A stretch of 56,258 bases of DNA from Aeromonas piscicola (GCF_000820005.1 NZ_CDBL01000015.1:1-56258); one strand, 5' to 3'. Counted from the stretch's first letter, positions 28,576 through 36,877 are shown. The notes: generated by a model from the sequence alone, not told the origin. Program-made: numbers and translations.

Positions 28576-29871
28576 ATGAGATTTGAATCGTTCGATTTTG
28601 CCCCCGAGATTTTGCGTGCTGTCTCAGATTGCGGTTATCAGGAGATGACCCCTGTGCAGCGCCAGGCGATCCCGACTATCCGTCGCGGTCTCGATGTGCT
28701 GGCCAGCGCCCAGACGGGGACCGGCAAGACTGCCGCCTTCGCCCTGCCGATACTGCAGCGCCTGGTGGACAAGCCGGCCGAGCTGCAACCGTCCAACGCC
28801 CGTGTGCTGATCCTGACCCCGACTCGCGAGCTGGCAGCCCAGGTGGCGAGCAACATCAATGATTTTGCCAAGTACCTGGATGTTACCGTACTGACGCTCG
28901 TTGGCGGCGGCAAGCAGGATGTGCAGGCCAAGAAGCTGAAAGCGGGTGCTCACATCATAGTGGCGACCCCGGGTCGTCTGCTGGAGCACCTGACCGCCTG
29001 CAACCTCAGCCTCTCCGGCGTCGAGTGTCTGGTGCTGGACGAAGCGGATCGCATCCTCGACATGGGCTTTAGCGCCGATGTGCAGCAGATCCTGCAAGCG
29101 GTCAACAAGGAGCGCCAGAACCTGCTGTTCTCCGCCACTTTCTCCGACGGGGTGAAGAAGCTGGCCAACGTCATGCTGGACAAGCCGCAGATCATCAGCG
29201 TCAACAAGCAGAACTCCACCGCCGATACCGTTACTCACACCGTCTATCCGGTAGAGCAGAAGCGCAAGCGCGAGCTGCTCTCCGAGCTCATCGGCAAGCA
29301 GAACTGGCCGCAGGTACTGGTGTTTGCCAGTACCCGTGAAAGCTGTGACGAGCTGGTGGCCGAACTGAACCTGGATGGCATCAAGTCCGCCGTGGTACAT
29401 GGCGACAAGGCCCAGGGCAGCCGTCGCCGCGCCCTGCGCGAATTCACCGAAGGCAAGGTGCGGGTGCTGGTCGCCACCGAAGTGGCCGCCCGTGGTCTGG
29501 ATATCCCGGATCTGCAGTACGTGGTCAACTATGATCTGCCGTTCCTAGCCGAAGATTACGTGCACCGCATCGGTCGTACCGGCCGCGCCGGCAAGAGCGG
29601 CATGGCCATCTCCTTCGTCAGCCGCGAAGAAGAGCGCACCCTGCTCGAGATCGAGGCGCTGATCGGCCAGAAGATCCGTCGCGTCATGGTGCCGGGCTAC
29701 CAGGTGGGCAACCGTGACGAGCTGATCAAGCAGTTGCAGGAGCGTCGTCGCTTCGGCAAGCGCCCCCAGCGCGATGACAACGCCGCCGCCCAGGCCATGG
29801 CCGAGGCCAAGCTGCAGGGCCAGCGCCTCAAGCGTCTGGCGGCAATGAAGAAGCCGCGTCAGCCGAAGTAA
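28576..29871 (+). CDS. rhlE: DEAD-box RNA helicase, RhlE family
   Basis: A 431-residue ATP-dependent RNA helicase. Motifs in order: Q motif FDFAPEILRAVSDCGYQEMT with TPVQRQAIP, Walker A AQTGTGKT (45-52), PTRELA, TPGR, DEAD in LVLDEADRILDMGF (152-165), SAT (186-188), then VLVATEVAARGLDI and HRIGRTGRAG. The C-terminal tail is short and basic (ERRRFGKRPQR, ending KKPRQPK), as in smaller RhlE-type proteins active in ribosome assembly or cold-related RNA decay. Membership of the RhlE group is clear; orthology with E. coli RhlE itself is less so. Some 270 bases of leader precede it, and a hairpin follows. Confidence 0.9.
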   Translation: MRFESFDFAPEILRAVSDCGYQEMTPVQRQAIPTIRRGLDVLASAQTGTGKTAAFALPILQRLVDKPAELQPSNARVLILTPTRELAAQVASNINDFAKYLDVTVLTLVGGGKQDVQAKKLKAGAHIIVATPGRLLEHLTACNLSLSGVECLVLDEADRILDMGFSADVQQILQAVNKERQNLLFSATFSDGVKKLANVMLDKPQIISVNKQNSTADTVTHTVYPVEQKRKRELLSELIGKQNWPQVLVFASTRESCDELVAELNLDGIKSAVVHGDKAQGSRRRALREFTEGKVRVLVATEVAARGLDIPDLQYVVNYDLPFLAEDYVHRIGRTGRAGKSGMAISFVSREEERTLLEIEALIGQKIRRVMVPGYQVGNRDELIKQLQERRRFGKRPQRDDNAAAQAMAEAKLQGQRLKRLAAMKKPRQPK

Positions 29872-29934
29872 GCGCGCCCAACCCCGCCCGGGCCTTCCCC
29901 TTGTCAGGGCAGACCGGGAGGGGCGATTTTGTAT

Positions 29935-29959
29935 ATAAAGGCGCCACTGGCGCCTTTAT
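29935..29959 (+). terminator. Hairpin terminator after the RhlE-family gene
   Basis: ATAAAGGCGCC pairs exactly with GGCGCCTTTAT around three bases. The following T run is poor, so termination may be partial before the DUF2913 gene. Confidence 0.6.
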
Positions 29960-30008
29960 GCTGTTGATGACCCGGCCTCTGGCCCGCCCGTCTCTCTGAG
30001 GATCCGTG

Positions 30009-30653
30009 ATGACCCTTCCCAACTACAATCAGGCCCTGCTCGACATGGCCACCCAGAGCCTTGCCGAGCTGGCGCGTACCGCCGAGCAGAAGGCGGGCAA
30101 GCGCACCCCGGCCCAGGAGAGCCATTTTCTCTGTACCTGGATGGCGGACTCCCTCAAGGAGAAGCGTTTCTCCCGGCTGGTGATGGAGGATCTGAAAGGC
30201 TGGATCCAGCAGGGCCGCACCCTGGGGGCTGGCGCCGATCTCAAGGGCTTGCTGGAGCGCATCGCCTTCCAGTACGCTCGCACGCAGGCCGACTCCCAAC
30301 AGCTCGGCACCAAGCTGGCCGCCATGCTGGCCGAGCTGGAAAGTGCGGGTTGGTTAGTGTTTACCGACAGCGAGGTGAGCGCCAAGCTGCGCCTGCAGGG
30401 GCAGGGCCAATCCAGCCTGGTCATCTCCAGCCGCGAATATGGCGAGCACCTGGTCCAGGGGGAGCTTGTCAAGCCGCTGACCCTCTATGCGCGCTGTGAT
30501 GAAACCCAGCTGGCCGAGGCGGCCTTTCGCCACGGTCTGCTGCTGAGCCAGGGCAACAAGAAGACCACACTGGTCAAGCACCACAAGGCGTATTGTCTGG
30601 TGCCGGCCAACCTGCAGCCCGCGCTGGCGCTGCTGGCCGAGGCGAAAGCCTGA
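30009..30653 (+). CDS. DUF2913 family protein
   Basis: A 214-residue soluble protein matching DUF2913, a family of unknown function seen mainly in Vibrio and Aeromonas relatives. Typical blocks are the N-terminal LPNYNQALLDMATQSLAELARTA (split here: LPNYNQALLDMA, TQSLAELARTA), ESHFLCTWMADSLKEKRF and the C-terminal NKKTTLVKHHKAYCLVP. No catalytic motif or membrane segment is visible. The ATG at 30009 follows GAGGATCC; the GTG one codon earlier is an alternative. A strong terminator follows, so it is probably a single-gene unit or shares read-through from the helicase gene. Confidence 0.8.
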   Translation: MTLPNYNQALLDMATQSLAELARTAEQKAGKRTPAQESHFLCTWMADSLKEKRFSRLVMEDLKGWIQQGRTLGAGADLKGLLERIAFQYARTQADSQQLGTKLAAMLAELESAGWLVFTDSEVSAKLRLQGQGQSSLVISSREYGEHLVQGELVKPLTLYARCDETQLAEAAFRHGLLLSQGNKKTTLVKHHKAYCLVPANLQPALALLAEAKA

Positions 30654-30969
30654 CGGTGAGCCTCTTCCCCTGCAGTTTCCAAACCCCGGCCTGGCGCCGG
30701 GGTTTTTTATGCGCGGCGAGCTGCGATGGGGACGCCGGGGAGGCAAGAAGAGGAGGGTCAGGAGCAAGTGGGATGAGGGCTGGCGTGCCCAGTTCTTGTC
30801 GCGGGCGATTTGTCGCATCGGGCGATTCCCTCCTCTTTCCCCTCTGATGGGGGGCATCCCCCATATGGTGGGATGGTGGCGGAAAATTTCTGCTCTAGGG
30901 TGAGTTGGCCCCAAAGAGGGCCTTAAGGAAGCAAACCGCCTGATGGCGATACTCAATGAATGAGGAAAC
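30654..30969. other. Gene-free stretch ahead of the aspzincin protease gene
   Basis: Besides the terminator at 30682-30708 it holds purine-rich sequence without a protein-like frame and a small hairpin GGCCC/GGGCC at 30907-30922. The protease promoter is expected here but I cannot place it. Confidence 0.5.
30682..30708 (+). terminator. Rho-independent terminator after the DUF2913 gene
   Basis: AACCCCGGC pairs with GCCGGGGTT around a short loop, followed by a run of T to 30708. Confidence 0.85.
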
Positions 30970-32010
30970 ATGATGAAAGCGACTCCCATTGCCCTGCTGC
31001 TGGCCGGTGTGCTGGCCTCTCCGCTCTGCGCCGCAGGGCTCGACGCCCAACTCACCCTGGTGGATGGCAGCACAGACGATGTGCGCGTCTACCTGACGCT
31101 GACCAACACGGGTGACAAGCCGATCCGACTGCTCAAGTGGCAATTGCCGGGCAGCGAAGATGCGCCCCTGTTCCTGGTGGAACGGGATGGCCAGCCGGTC
31201 AGCTACGAGGGGGCCCTGATCAAGCGGGCGGCGCCGACCGACAAGGACTTCCAGCTGCTCAAGGCCGGCCAGAGCCTGACGGTGCAGGCGGAGGTGTCGG
31301 GTCTCTATGACATGAGCGCCCAGGGTCAGTACAGCATCCGCTATCAGCTGCCGACCGTACCGCAGGAGGCGAAGGCCGCCAAGGCCAAACAGGCCCAGGC
31401 GAGCGAGTCCAACGCCATCACCCTGTGGGTGGAGGGGGTGAACGATGAGCGAGTCCAGGCCAAGGTAGCCGCCGCCGACCCTCAGGCCGTCACCGCCTCG
31501 GTCAGCTTCAGCGGCCGCTGCAGCAACACCCAGAAGAGTGACATTCTGGCCGCGCTCGATGCCGCCAGCGGCATCAGCAACAACTCCAGCAATTACCTGG
31601 CGGTGGACAAGCCCGATGGCCAGCGTTATCGCAGCTGGTTTGGCGCCTATGACGCCTCCCGCTGGGATCAGGCCGAGGGGCACTTCAGCAAGATCAAGGA
31701 TGCCATCGGCAACAAGCCGCTCACCTTCGACTGCGGCTGCAAGCAGAGCTACTTTGCCTACGTCTACCCGGATCAGCCCTACAAGGTCTATCTGTGCAAG
31801 AGCTTCTGGACGGCGCCCGTCACCGGGACCGACTCCCGTGCCGGCACCATAGTCCATGAGTTGAGCCACTTCACCGTGGTGGCGGGCACCGACGATCTGG
31901 GTTACGGTCAGGCCAATGCCCGCAATCTGGCGAAGACGGATCCGGTCAAGGCGCTCAACAACGCCGACAACCACGAATACTTCGCCGAGAATACCCCGAG
32001 CGAAAAATGA
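30970..32010 (+). CDS. eprA1: Aspzincin (M35) toxic metalloendopeptidase, AsaP1/EprA1 type
   Basis: A 346-residue preproprotein. A signal peptide covers residues 1-22 (IALLLAGVLASPLCAAG), a propeptide reaches to about residue 172, and a catalytic domain of about 19 kDa follows (from SVSFSGRCSN). The zinc site is HELSH (296-300) and the aspzincin motif GTDDLGYG (306-313), giving His296, His300 and Asp309 as ligands, Glu297 as catalyst and Tyr312. It matches the Aeromonas protease called AsaP1 in A. salmonicida, a secreted virulence factor, and EprA1 in A. hydrophila. A propeptide-like protein is encoded 49 bases downstream. Quorum-sensing control is known for AsaP1; no lux box was found here. 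Confidence 0.93.
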   Translation: MMKATPIALLLAGVLASPLCAAGLDAQLTLVDGSTDDVRVYLTLTNTGDKPIRLLKWQLPGSEDAPLFLVERDGQPVSYEGALIKRAAPTDKDFQLLKAGQSLTVQAEVSGLYDMSAQGQYSIRYQLPTVPQEAKAAKAKQAQASESNAITLWVEGVNDERVQAKVAAADPQAVTASVSFSGRCSNTQKSDILAALDAASGISNNSSNYLAVDKPDGQRYRSWFGAYDASRWDQAEGHFSKIKDAIGNKPLTFDCGCKQSYFAYVYPDQPYKVYLCKSFWTAPVTGTDSRAGTIVHELSHFTVVAGTDDLGYGQANARNLAKTDPVKALNNADNHEYFAENTPSEK

Positions 32011-32059
32011 TCCGCTGACAGGGGCCGCGAGGCCCCTGTTTGATGTTGAAGGAGGCACC

Positions 32060-32494
32060 ATGATGACACTCTTGCTCACGACCCTTGCACTCGCCCCCCT
32101 GCAGTGCGAGCTGTCGGTCAAGGCACACAGCCGGGTGGACGAGCCCTTGCCTCTGGTGATGACCTTGACCAACAAGGGGGAGGGGCCGCTCGAAGTGCTG
32201 AGCTGGTTTACCCCGTTCGAGGGCTGGTTTGCCGATGCCATCGAACTCACCCTGGATAACCAGCCGCTGGCCTACAAGGGGCCGCTCGCCAAGCGTGGTG
32301 CTCCTGCGGCCGAGGATTTCTTCATATTGGGGCCGGGCCAGCAGAGCCAGGCGGATGCGGATCTGACCCAGGTCTACGATCTGTCGCGCCCAGGCCTCTA
32401 TCACCTCAGCTATCGTACTCAGCCCTTGACCCTGACTCAGGGGGTTGCCCCGCGTTGCCCAGCCATCAGCTTCAGTCGCCTGGCTGCGCACTAG
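32060..32494 (+). CDS. AsaP5-like propeptide homologue / protease inhibitor
   Basis: A 144-residue protein whose body repeats the propeptide of the upstream protease. Compare LVMTLTNKGEGPLEVLSW with VYLTLTNTGDKPIRLLKW, LAYKGPLAKRGAPAAEDFFIL with VSYEGALIKRAAPTDKDFQLL read segment by segment, and VYDLSRPGLYHLSYR with LYDMSAQGQYSIRYQ. It has a hydrophobic N-terminus (MMTLLLTTLALAPLQ) that could be a signal peptide. In A. salmonicida the equivalent gene product, AsaP5, is reported to chaperone or inhibit AsaP1. The ATG at 32060 has GGAGG upstream. Its stop overlaps that of the convergent gene in a CTAG. Confidence 0.8.
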   Translation: MMTLLLTTLALAPLQCELSVKAHSRVDEPLPLVMTLTNKGEGPLEVLSWFTPFEGWFADAIELTLDNQPLAYKGPLAKRGAPAAEDFFILGPGQQSQADADLTQVYDLSRPGLYHLSYRTQPLTLTQGVAPRCPAISFSRLAAH

Positions 32495-33474
32495 GCGAGC
32501 TGACACGCCTTGCCGTTGCTCGCATCCAGCAGCCCCACAGCGCGCGCCGCTACCGCCAGATAACGAGGCGATATGTCCCGTTCCCGCCAGCAGCAGTGCA
32601 CCAGCTTGATCACATGATCGTCCAAGCTGGCCAGCGCCAGTGGCAACACCTTCTGCCAATCCAGCCCTGAAACGTCTGGCCAGCGCCGGGAACGCAACGC
32701 GGGCGCCCCGACCGTGATATAAGCCGCCGCCACCGCCTGCCACATCAGGGTTTGCCACGGCGCTTGCCACTCGCCGGGCAACTGCCGCGCGACCAGGGCG
32801 GCGGCCCTACTGCCGGTCACCATGTGCAACACGGTGAAATTGCCGGTCTGCCAATAGAGCTGCCGGGCGATCTCTGCCAGCTGGGCGAATACTGCCGACG
32901 ACTCGACGAGTGAGCGGGGCAGTGTGCCCGGCCAGCGCGGCGCCTCTGCCACCTGCTGCAATCGACCCGTTATCCACTCGCCCTGCCAGCTCGCACCCTC
33001 CCACTGTCCGGATACCCCAGCCAGCAGACTGACGATATCTCGGCTGGGGGCGGCCTCTCCGGCGGGCAGTATCAGGGGGCGGCACTGCCAGGCAGCCAGC
33101 GCGGCGGCCTGCTCCCCCAGATGGCCATTTTCCAGGGCGCAGGCGAAGCGGATCAGGGGGTGAAAGGCCCCTCCCGCAGGGGAAAGCCGGCGCGTCAGCA
33201 GTGTCGCAAAGGTGGGCTGCCAGCCTTGGGTGGCAAGCCGCGTTGTCAGTTGCTGACGCAGCCTAACGAAGCTGATTTCATCCTCCCCCTGACTTGTTTC
33301 CCCGCTCGGCAGCGCATGGGTTGCCTGCCAGTGATCGAAGAAATGCTGCAGCTGGCGGGGGCTGGCTCCCATCTCGTGCAGGGCATGCAGCGCCATCGGG
33401 CAGTGGTTGGTGGTGCCCCGGCCATTGAGGGCAAAAGCACGGTTGGCATCGAGCAGGCGATGAAGATGATGCAT
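32491..33474 (-). CDS. Questin oxidase-like protein (DUF4243), SoxR-controlled
   Basis: A 327-residue soluble protein resembling the questin-oxidase-like family, named after a fungal Baeyer-Villiger-type oxygenase of anthraquinones. Family-like blocks are the N-terminal NGRGTTNHCPMALHALHEMGA (read as GRGTTNHCPMALHALHEMG) near residues 17-36, and HPLIRFACALENGH near 104-117, with several conserved histidines that could bind a metal; no flavin motif is seen. The reaction in bacteria is not established. The ATG at 33474 has AGGAG ten bases upstream; a TTG at 33516 is in frame. The gene diverges from soxR across a SoxR-type promoter, so redox-cycling compounds probably induce it. Confidence 0.75.
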   Translation of the reverse strand: MHHLHRLLDANRAFALNGRGTTNHCPMALHALHEMGASPRQLQHFFDHWQATHALPSGETSQGEDEISFVRLRQQLTTRLATQGWQPTFATLLTRRLSPAGGAFHPLIRFACALENGHLGEQAAALAAWQCRPLILPAGEAAPSRDIVSLLAGVSGQWEGASWQGEWITGRLQQVAEAPRWPGTLPRSLVESSAVFAQLAEIARQLYWQTGNFTVLHMVTGSRAAALVARQLPGEWQAPWQTLMWQAVAAAYITVGAPALRSRRWPDVSGLDWQKVLPLALASLDDHVIKLVHCCWRERDISPRYLAVAARAVGLLDASNGKACQLA

Positions 33475-33507
33475 AATCGTTTGACTCCTTTCATTAAGGG
33501 AGACAGG

Positions 33508-33538
33508 ATTGTGCAAGTTAAAGCTAACTTGAGGTCAA
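33508..33538 (-). promoter_or_regulatory. SoxR/MerR-type promoter with inverted-repeat operator
   Basis: Reading toward the questin-oxidase-like gene: -35 TTGACC (33533-33538), a 19-bp spacer (33514-33532) and -10 CACAAT (33508-33513). The spacer contains CAAGTTA-AGCN-TAACTTG-type symmetry: CAAGTTA (33514-33520) and its exact complement TAACTTG (33525-33531). An overlong 19-bp spacer occupied by the dyad is the hallmark of MerR-family promoters, and the dyad resembles the soxS operator. It overlaps the soxR upstream region, so soxR is likely autoregulated. Confidence 0.8.
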
Positions 33539-33540
33539 GG

Positions 33541-34005
33541 ATGGATACGGATCGCAAGTGGTTAGCCATAGGCCAGATAGCCAGGCGCTCCGGCGTCAAC
33601 GCCAGTGCCTTGCGTTTTTACGAGCAGAAGGGGCTGCTTCGCAGCGTGCGTAGCGAAGGCGGCCAGCGCCTCTATCCGCAGGATGCGCTGCGCCGGATCG
33701 CCTTCATCCGGGTAGCGCAGGGGATGGGACTGAGCCTTGGCGACATTGCCGATGCCCTCGCCGGCTTGCCCGATGGTCGCACACCGGATCGTCGCGACTG
33801 GGAGCAGATCGCCAGCCAGTGGCAGGGGCTGCTCGATCAGCGCATCGAGGCTCTGCTGCAGCTCAAGGGCAAGCTCACCTCCTGCATCGGCTGCGGTTGC
33901 CTGTCGCTCGAGCACTGCGCCCTTTACAACCCGGATGATCAGGCCGCAAGACAGGGCGCCGGCCCTCGCTATCTGCTGGGGGATGCGCCGCCGTCCGACG
34001 AGTGA
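33541..34005 (+). CDS. soxR: Redox-sensing MerR-family activator SoxR
   Basis: A 154-residue transcription factor. The N-terminal winged helix-turn-helix (WLAIGQIARRSGVNASALRF, 7-26, then YEQKGLL) is of MerR type, a dimerisation helix follows, and the [2Fe-2S] cluster motif CIGCGCLSLEHC gives Cys115, Cys118, Cys120 and Cys126 with SoxR spacing. Oxidation of the cluster by redox-cycling drugs switches it to an activator. The ATG at 33541 is preceded by GAGGTCAAGG, which itself overlaps the -35 of the divergent promoter. No soxS is adjacent; like SoxR outside enterics it probably controls a few target genes directly. Confidence 0.93.
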   Translation: MDTDRKWLAIGQIARRSGVNASALRFYEQKGLLRSVRSEGGQRLYPQDALRRIAFIRVAQGMGLSLGDIADALAGLPDGRTPDRRDWEQIASQWQGLLDQRIEALLQLKGKLTSCIGCGCLSLEHCALYNPDDQAARQGAGPRYLLGDAPPSDE

Positions 34006-34084
34006 TCAGCAACATGATGAACATGAGCGTCGACCCAACCATGCCATGCACAGGGCCGACTCGTTTAACCATCAAGGAGGAGAC

Positions 34085-34663
34085 ATGGCACTGGAACAGC
34101 TTAAACGGGAGTTGGAGCAGTTTGGCGAATACAACGACAGCCAGCAGCAGGCCCGTGGCAGCAAGATGCTCAACATCACCCGCGATACCGGCGAACTGCT
34201 GGCTGTACTGGTGCAGGCCAGGGGGGCAGACGCCGTGTTGGAGATAGGCACCTCCAACGGTTACTCCACCCTCTGGCTGGCCGAGGCGGTACGCAGGCTC
34301 GATGGCCGGGTCACCACCATAGAGCTTGATGAGGGCAAGCGGGTCATGGCTGCTGCCAACTTCCAGCGCGCCGGCCTAGGCCCCTGGATCACCCAGCTGG
34401 CGGGCGAGGCGGGGGCCCTGCTGGCCGAGCTGCCGACGGAAGGTTATCAGCTGGTCTTCCTGGATTCAGATCGTCAGCACTATCGGGCCTGGTGGCCGCA
34501 GATCCGGCGCCTGCTGGCCCCTCGTGGCCTGCTGGTGGTGGACAACGCCATCTCCCATTGGGACGAGATGGCCGAGTGGATGAGTGAGGTGCAGCGCGAT
34601 CCGGCCTTCCAGAGCACGTTGGTGCCGGTGGGCAAGGGGGAGTGGCTGGTGGTGCGTCTGTAG
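34085..34663 (+). CDS. SAM-dependent O-methyltransferase-like protein
   Basis: A 192-residue class I methyltransferase. The SAM-binding glycine-rich loop is VLEIGTSNGYSTLWLA (about 50-65), the acidic residue ending strand 2 is in TTIELDEGKRV (76-86), and YQLVFLDSDRQHY (121-133) with LLVVDNAI follows the catechol O-methyltransferase-like (Methyltransf_3) pattern of binding a metal and a phenolic substrate. The substrate is unknown. The ATG at 34085 has AAGGAGGAGAC ahead. It follows soxR by 79 bases and precedes the SnoaL-like gene by 11, so the three may be co-transcribed. Confidence 0.85.
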   Translation: MALEQLKRELEQFGEYNDSQQQARGSKMLNITRDTGELLAVLVQARGADAVLEIGTSNGYSTLWLAEAVRRLDGRVTTIELDEGKRVMAAANFQRAGLGPWITQLAGEAGALLAELPTEGYQLVFLDSDRQHYRAWWPQIRRLLAPRGLLVVDNAISHWDEMAEWMSEVQRDPAFQSTLVPVGKGEWLVVRL

Positions 34664-34674
34664 GGAGAGTGAGC

Positions 34675-35085
34675 ATGGAATTCAAGACCATGGAACCAAG
34701 AGCTGTGGTAGAGGCCTATTGGCAGGCCATGCAGAGCAACGATTTTGCCAAGGCTGCCAGGTGGTTGTGTGAGGATTATGTCTGTGACTGGCCGCAGTCC
34801 GGTGAGCGGATTGCGGGGCGCTGCAACTTCATCGAGGTCAACCGCCGCTATCCGGCGGCGGGCCCCTGGAATTTTGAGGTGGTCCGGCTGATGGAGCAGG
34901 GGCGGGAGGTGGTGACCGAGGTGTTGATCACCGATGGCCTGGTGCATGCCCGCGCCATCACCTTTCACACGGTGAGCGGGAATGCCATCCTGCACCAGAC
35001 CGAGTTCTGGCCCGATCTCTACGAGGCCCCCCACTGGCGTCGTCCCTGGGTGACCCCGATCCCCCGGGAGTCGCAACTCGCCTGA
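34675..35085 (+). CDS. NTF2/SnoaL-like small protein
   Basis: A 136-residue protein with the cone-shaped NTF2-like pattern: the first helix region AVVEAYWQAMQSNDFAKAARWL (read as AVVEAYWQAM, QSNDFAKAARWL), then CDWPQSGERIAGRCNF, and strands ending in HQTEFWPD and the WRRPWV tail. SnoaL-like members include polyketide cyclases, dehydratases and proteins of no known activity, so the function is open. It starts 11 bases after the methyltransferase stop with GGGAGAG as ribosome site, implying one operon. Confidence 0.8.
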   Translation: MEFKTMEPRAVVEAYWQAMQSNDFAKAARWLCEDYVCDWPQSGERIAGRCNFIEVNRRYPAAGPWNFEVVRLMEQGREVVTEVLITDGLVHARAITFHTVSGNAILHQTEFWPDLYEAPHWRRPWVTPIPRESQLA

Positions 35086-35389
35086 TCCCGGCCCCCAGGG
35101 TGAGCCATGCCGCCCTGGGGAAATGATTATTTTGTGTTGTTGCCTTACTCTCATCCATCCTCGTTATCCATTATTTCGCTAAATATCCCCACATTTCATT
35201 GTTTGGCAATGGAATGGTCCGCGTTATGTTTTGTCCATGCCGATAGCCCGCAGAATTAATCTTTGATATTGCAGCGAATGAAATTAATCAGCCGGCTATG
35301 GATTCAGGGTTGGAAAATAATGATTGCATGGCGCCAATATTTTTATTTGGCAAGCGTTCTGGATATTTATAAATATAACGAGGTGGATC
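35086..35389. other. AT-rich promoter region ahead of the cystine-type ABC importer
   Basis: About 300 bases, markedly AT-rich toward the right, with no protein-like frame. It is expected to hold the importer promoter. I cannot identify a specific operator. Confidence 0.5.
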
Positions 35390-36163
35390 ATGAAAAAAGT
35401 ACGCTCCCTGTTTTTGCTGGCGGCGCTTCCGCTGGCTCTGATGACATCGGCCGAGGCCCAATCCAGCCTCGCCGCCATCCATAGCGCCGGGGTGATCAAG
35501 ATCGGCACGGAAGGGGCCTATCCTCCGTTCACCTATCACGACAAGAGCGGCAAGCTGGTGGGTTTTGATGTTGAGATTGGCGAGCTGATTGCAAGCGGTC
35601 TCGGAGTGAAGCCGGAGTTTGTCGAAGGCAAGTGGGACGGGCTCATCGCCGGGGTGGATGCCAAACGCTACGATCTGGTGCTCAACGAAGTGGCTATCAC
35701 CCCGGAGCGGCTGAAAAAGTATGACTTTTCAGATCCCTACATCACCTCCAAGGCAGTCGTGGTGGTGCACAGCGACAACAAAAGCATCAACAGCTTTGCG
35801 GATCTGAAGGGTAAAAAATCCTCCCAGTCCTTGACCAGCAACTTCGCCCAGCTGGCCAAGGCGTCGGGGGCCGAGGTGGTGGCTACAGAGGGTTTCAACC
35901 AGTCGCTGGCGCTGGTGTTGACCGGGCGGGTGGATGCGACCATCAACGACAGTCTCTCCTTCCTGGACTTCAAGAAGCAGAAGCCGGATGCCAAGTTGAA
36001 GGTGGCGGCGACCGAGGCGAAGGGGGATCAATCTGCCGTGCTGCTCGCCAAGGGGCAACCCGAATTGCTGGCCGCCATCAATCAGGCGCTGCGCACCGCG
36101 AAACAGGATGGCAGCTATCAAAAAATATCGGTTAAATATTTTGGCACCGACGTCTCGCAATAA
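35390..36163 (+). CDS. Polar amino acid (cystine-type) ABC transporter substrate-binding protein
   Basis: A 257-residue periplasmic binding protein of family 3. The signal peptide covers residues 1-23 (FLLAALPLALMTSAEA). Lobe-1 features are VIKIGTEGAYPPFTYHD, LVGFDVEIGELIASGLGV and the WDGLIAGVDAKRYDLVLNEV stretch (read as WDGLIAGVDAKRYD), then ITPERLKKYDFSDPY; these resemble E. coli TcyJ (FliY). Specificity for L-cystine is inferred from this and from the permease and ATPase that follow. The ATG at 35390 has AGGTGG upstream. Thirty-six bases separate it from the permease gene. Confidence 0.88.
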   Translation: MKKVRSLFLLAALPLALMTSAEAQSSLAAIHSAGVIKIGTEGAYPPFTYHDKSGKLVGFDVEIGELIASGLGVKPEFVEGKWDGLIAGVDAKRYDLVLNEVAITPERLKKYDFSDPYITSKAVVVVHSDNKSINSFADLKGKKSSQSLTSNFAQLAKASGAEVVATEGFNQSLALVLTGRVDATINDSLSFLDFKKQKPDAKLKVAATEAKGDQSAVLLAKGQPELLAAINQALRTAKQDGSYQKISVKYFGTDVSQ

Positions 36164-36199
36164 TATTGCGACAACATAATAACAATCGAGGGAATTAAC

Positions 36200-36877
36200 G
36201 TGCCGGCTTGGTTACAGTTAATGATCGACTCTTTTTGGCCCCTGCTCAGTGCGGGGCTTATTTTTACCGTGCCCTTGACCCTGATCACCTTCGTATTGGG
36301 AATATTGCTCGGTTTCCTGGTGGCACTGGCAAGGTTATATGGCCCCACCCCGCTGGTTGTACTGGTCCGTTTTTATGTCTGGCTTATTCGGGGTACGCCG
36401 CTGCTGGTGCAACTCTTTCTGATTTTCTACGGCCTGCCGAGCGCCGGCATTGTGCTGGATGCCTTTACCGCCGCCGTCATCGGCTTCACCCTCAACATAG
36501 GTGCCTACAGCTCGGAGATCATCCGCGCCACCCTGGCGGCGATCCCGAAAGGGCAGTGGGAGGCGGCCTACTCCATCGGCATGAACTGGCCCCAGGTGAT
36601 GTGGCGGGTGATCCTGCCACAGGCGGCACGTATCGCTGTGCCGCCGCTCTCCAACACCTTCATCTCGCTGGTCAAGGACACCTCGCTGGCGGCGGCGGTG
36701 ACTGTGCCCGAGCTGTTTCAGGCGGCCCAGCGACTTGCCTCCGTCACCTATGAGCCGCTCATTCTCTACATAGAAACGGCCATCATCTACCTGCTGTTCA
36801 GCTCTGTACTCTCCACCCTGCAAAACAGGCTGGAGCGTAGACTGACCCACAAAGAGACCCGGGAGCTTGCCCTATGA
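36200..36877 (+). CDS. Cystine-type amino acid ABC transporter permease (TcyL-like)
   Basis: A 225-residue inner-membrane permease of the HisMQ family with about five membrane helices. The sequence follows E. coli TcyL (YecS) closely: RFYVWLIRGTPLLVQLFLIF (364-ish bases in), YGLPSAGIVLD, KGQWEAAYSIGM, the EAA loop VMWRVILPQAARIAVPPLSN, and FISLVKDTSLAAAVTVPELF. The start is GTG at 36200 with GAGGG upstream. Its stop overlaps the ATPase start by four bases, so translation is coupled. Confidence 0.9.
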   Translation: MPAWLQLMIDSFWPLLSAGLIFTVPLTLITFVLGILLGFLVALARLYGPTPLVVLVRFYVWLIRGTPLLVQLFLIFYGLPSAGIVLDAFTAAVIGFTLNIGAYSSEIIRATLAAIPKGQWEAAYSIGMNWPQVMWRVILPQAARIAVPPLSNTFISLVKDTSLAAAVTVPELFQAAQRLASVTYEPLILYIETAIIYLLFSSVLSTLQNRLERRLTHKETRELAL

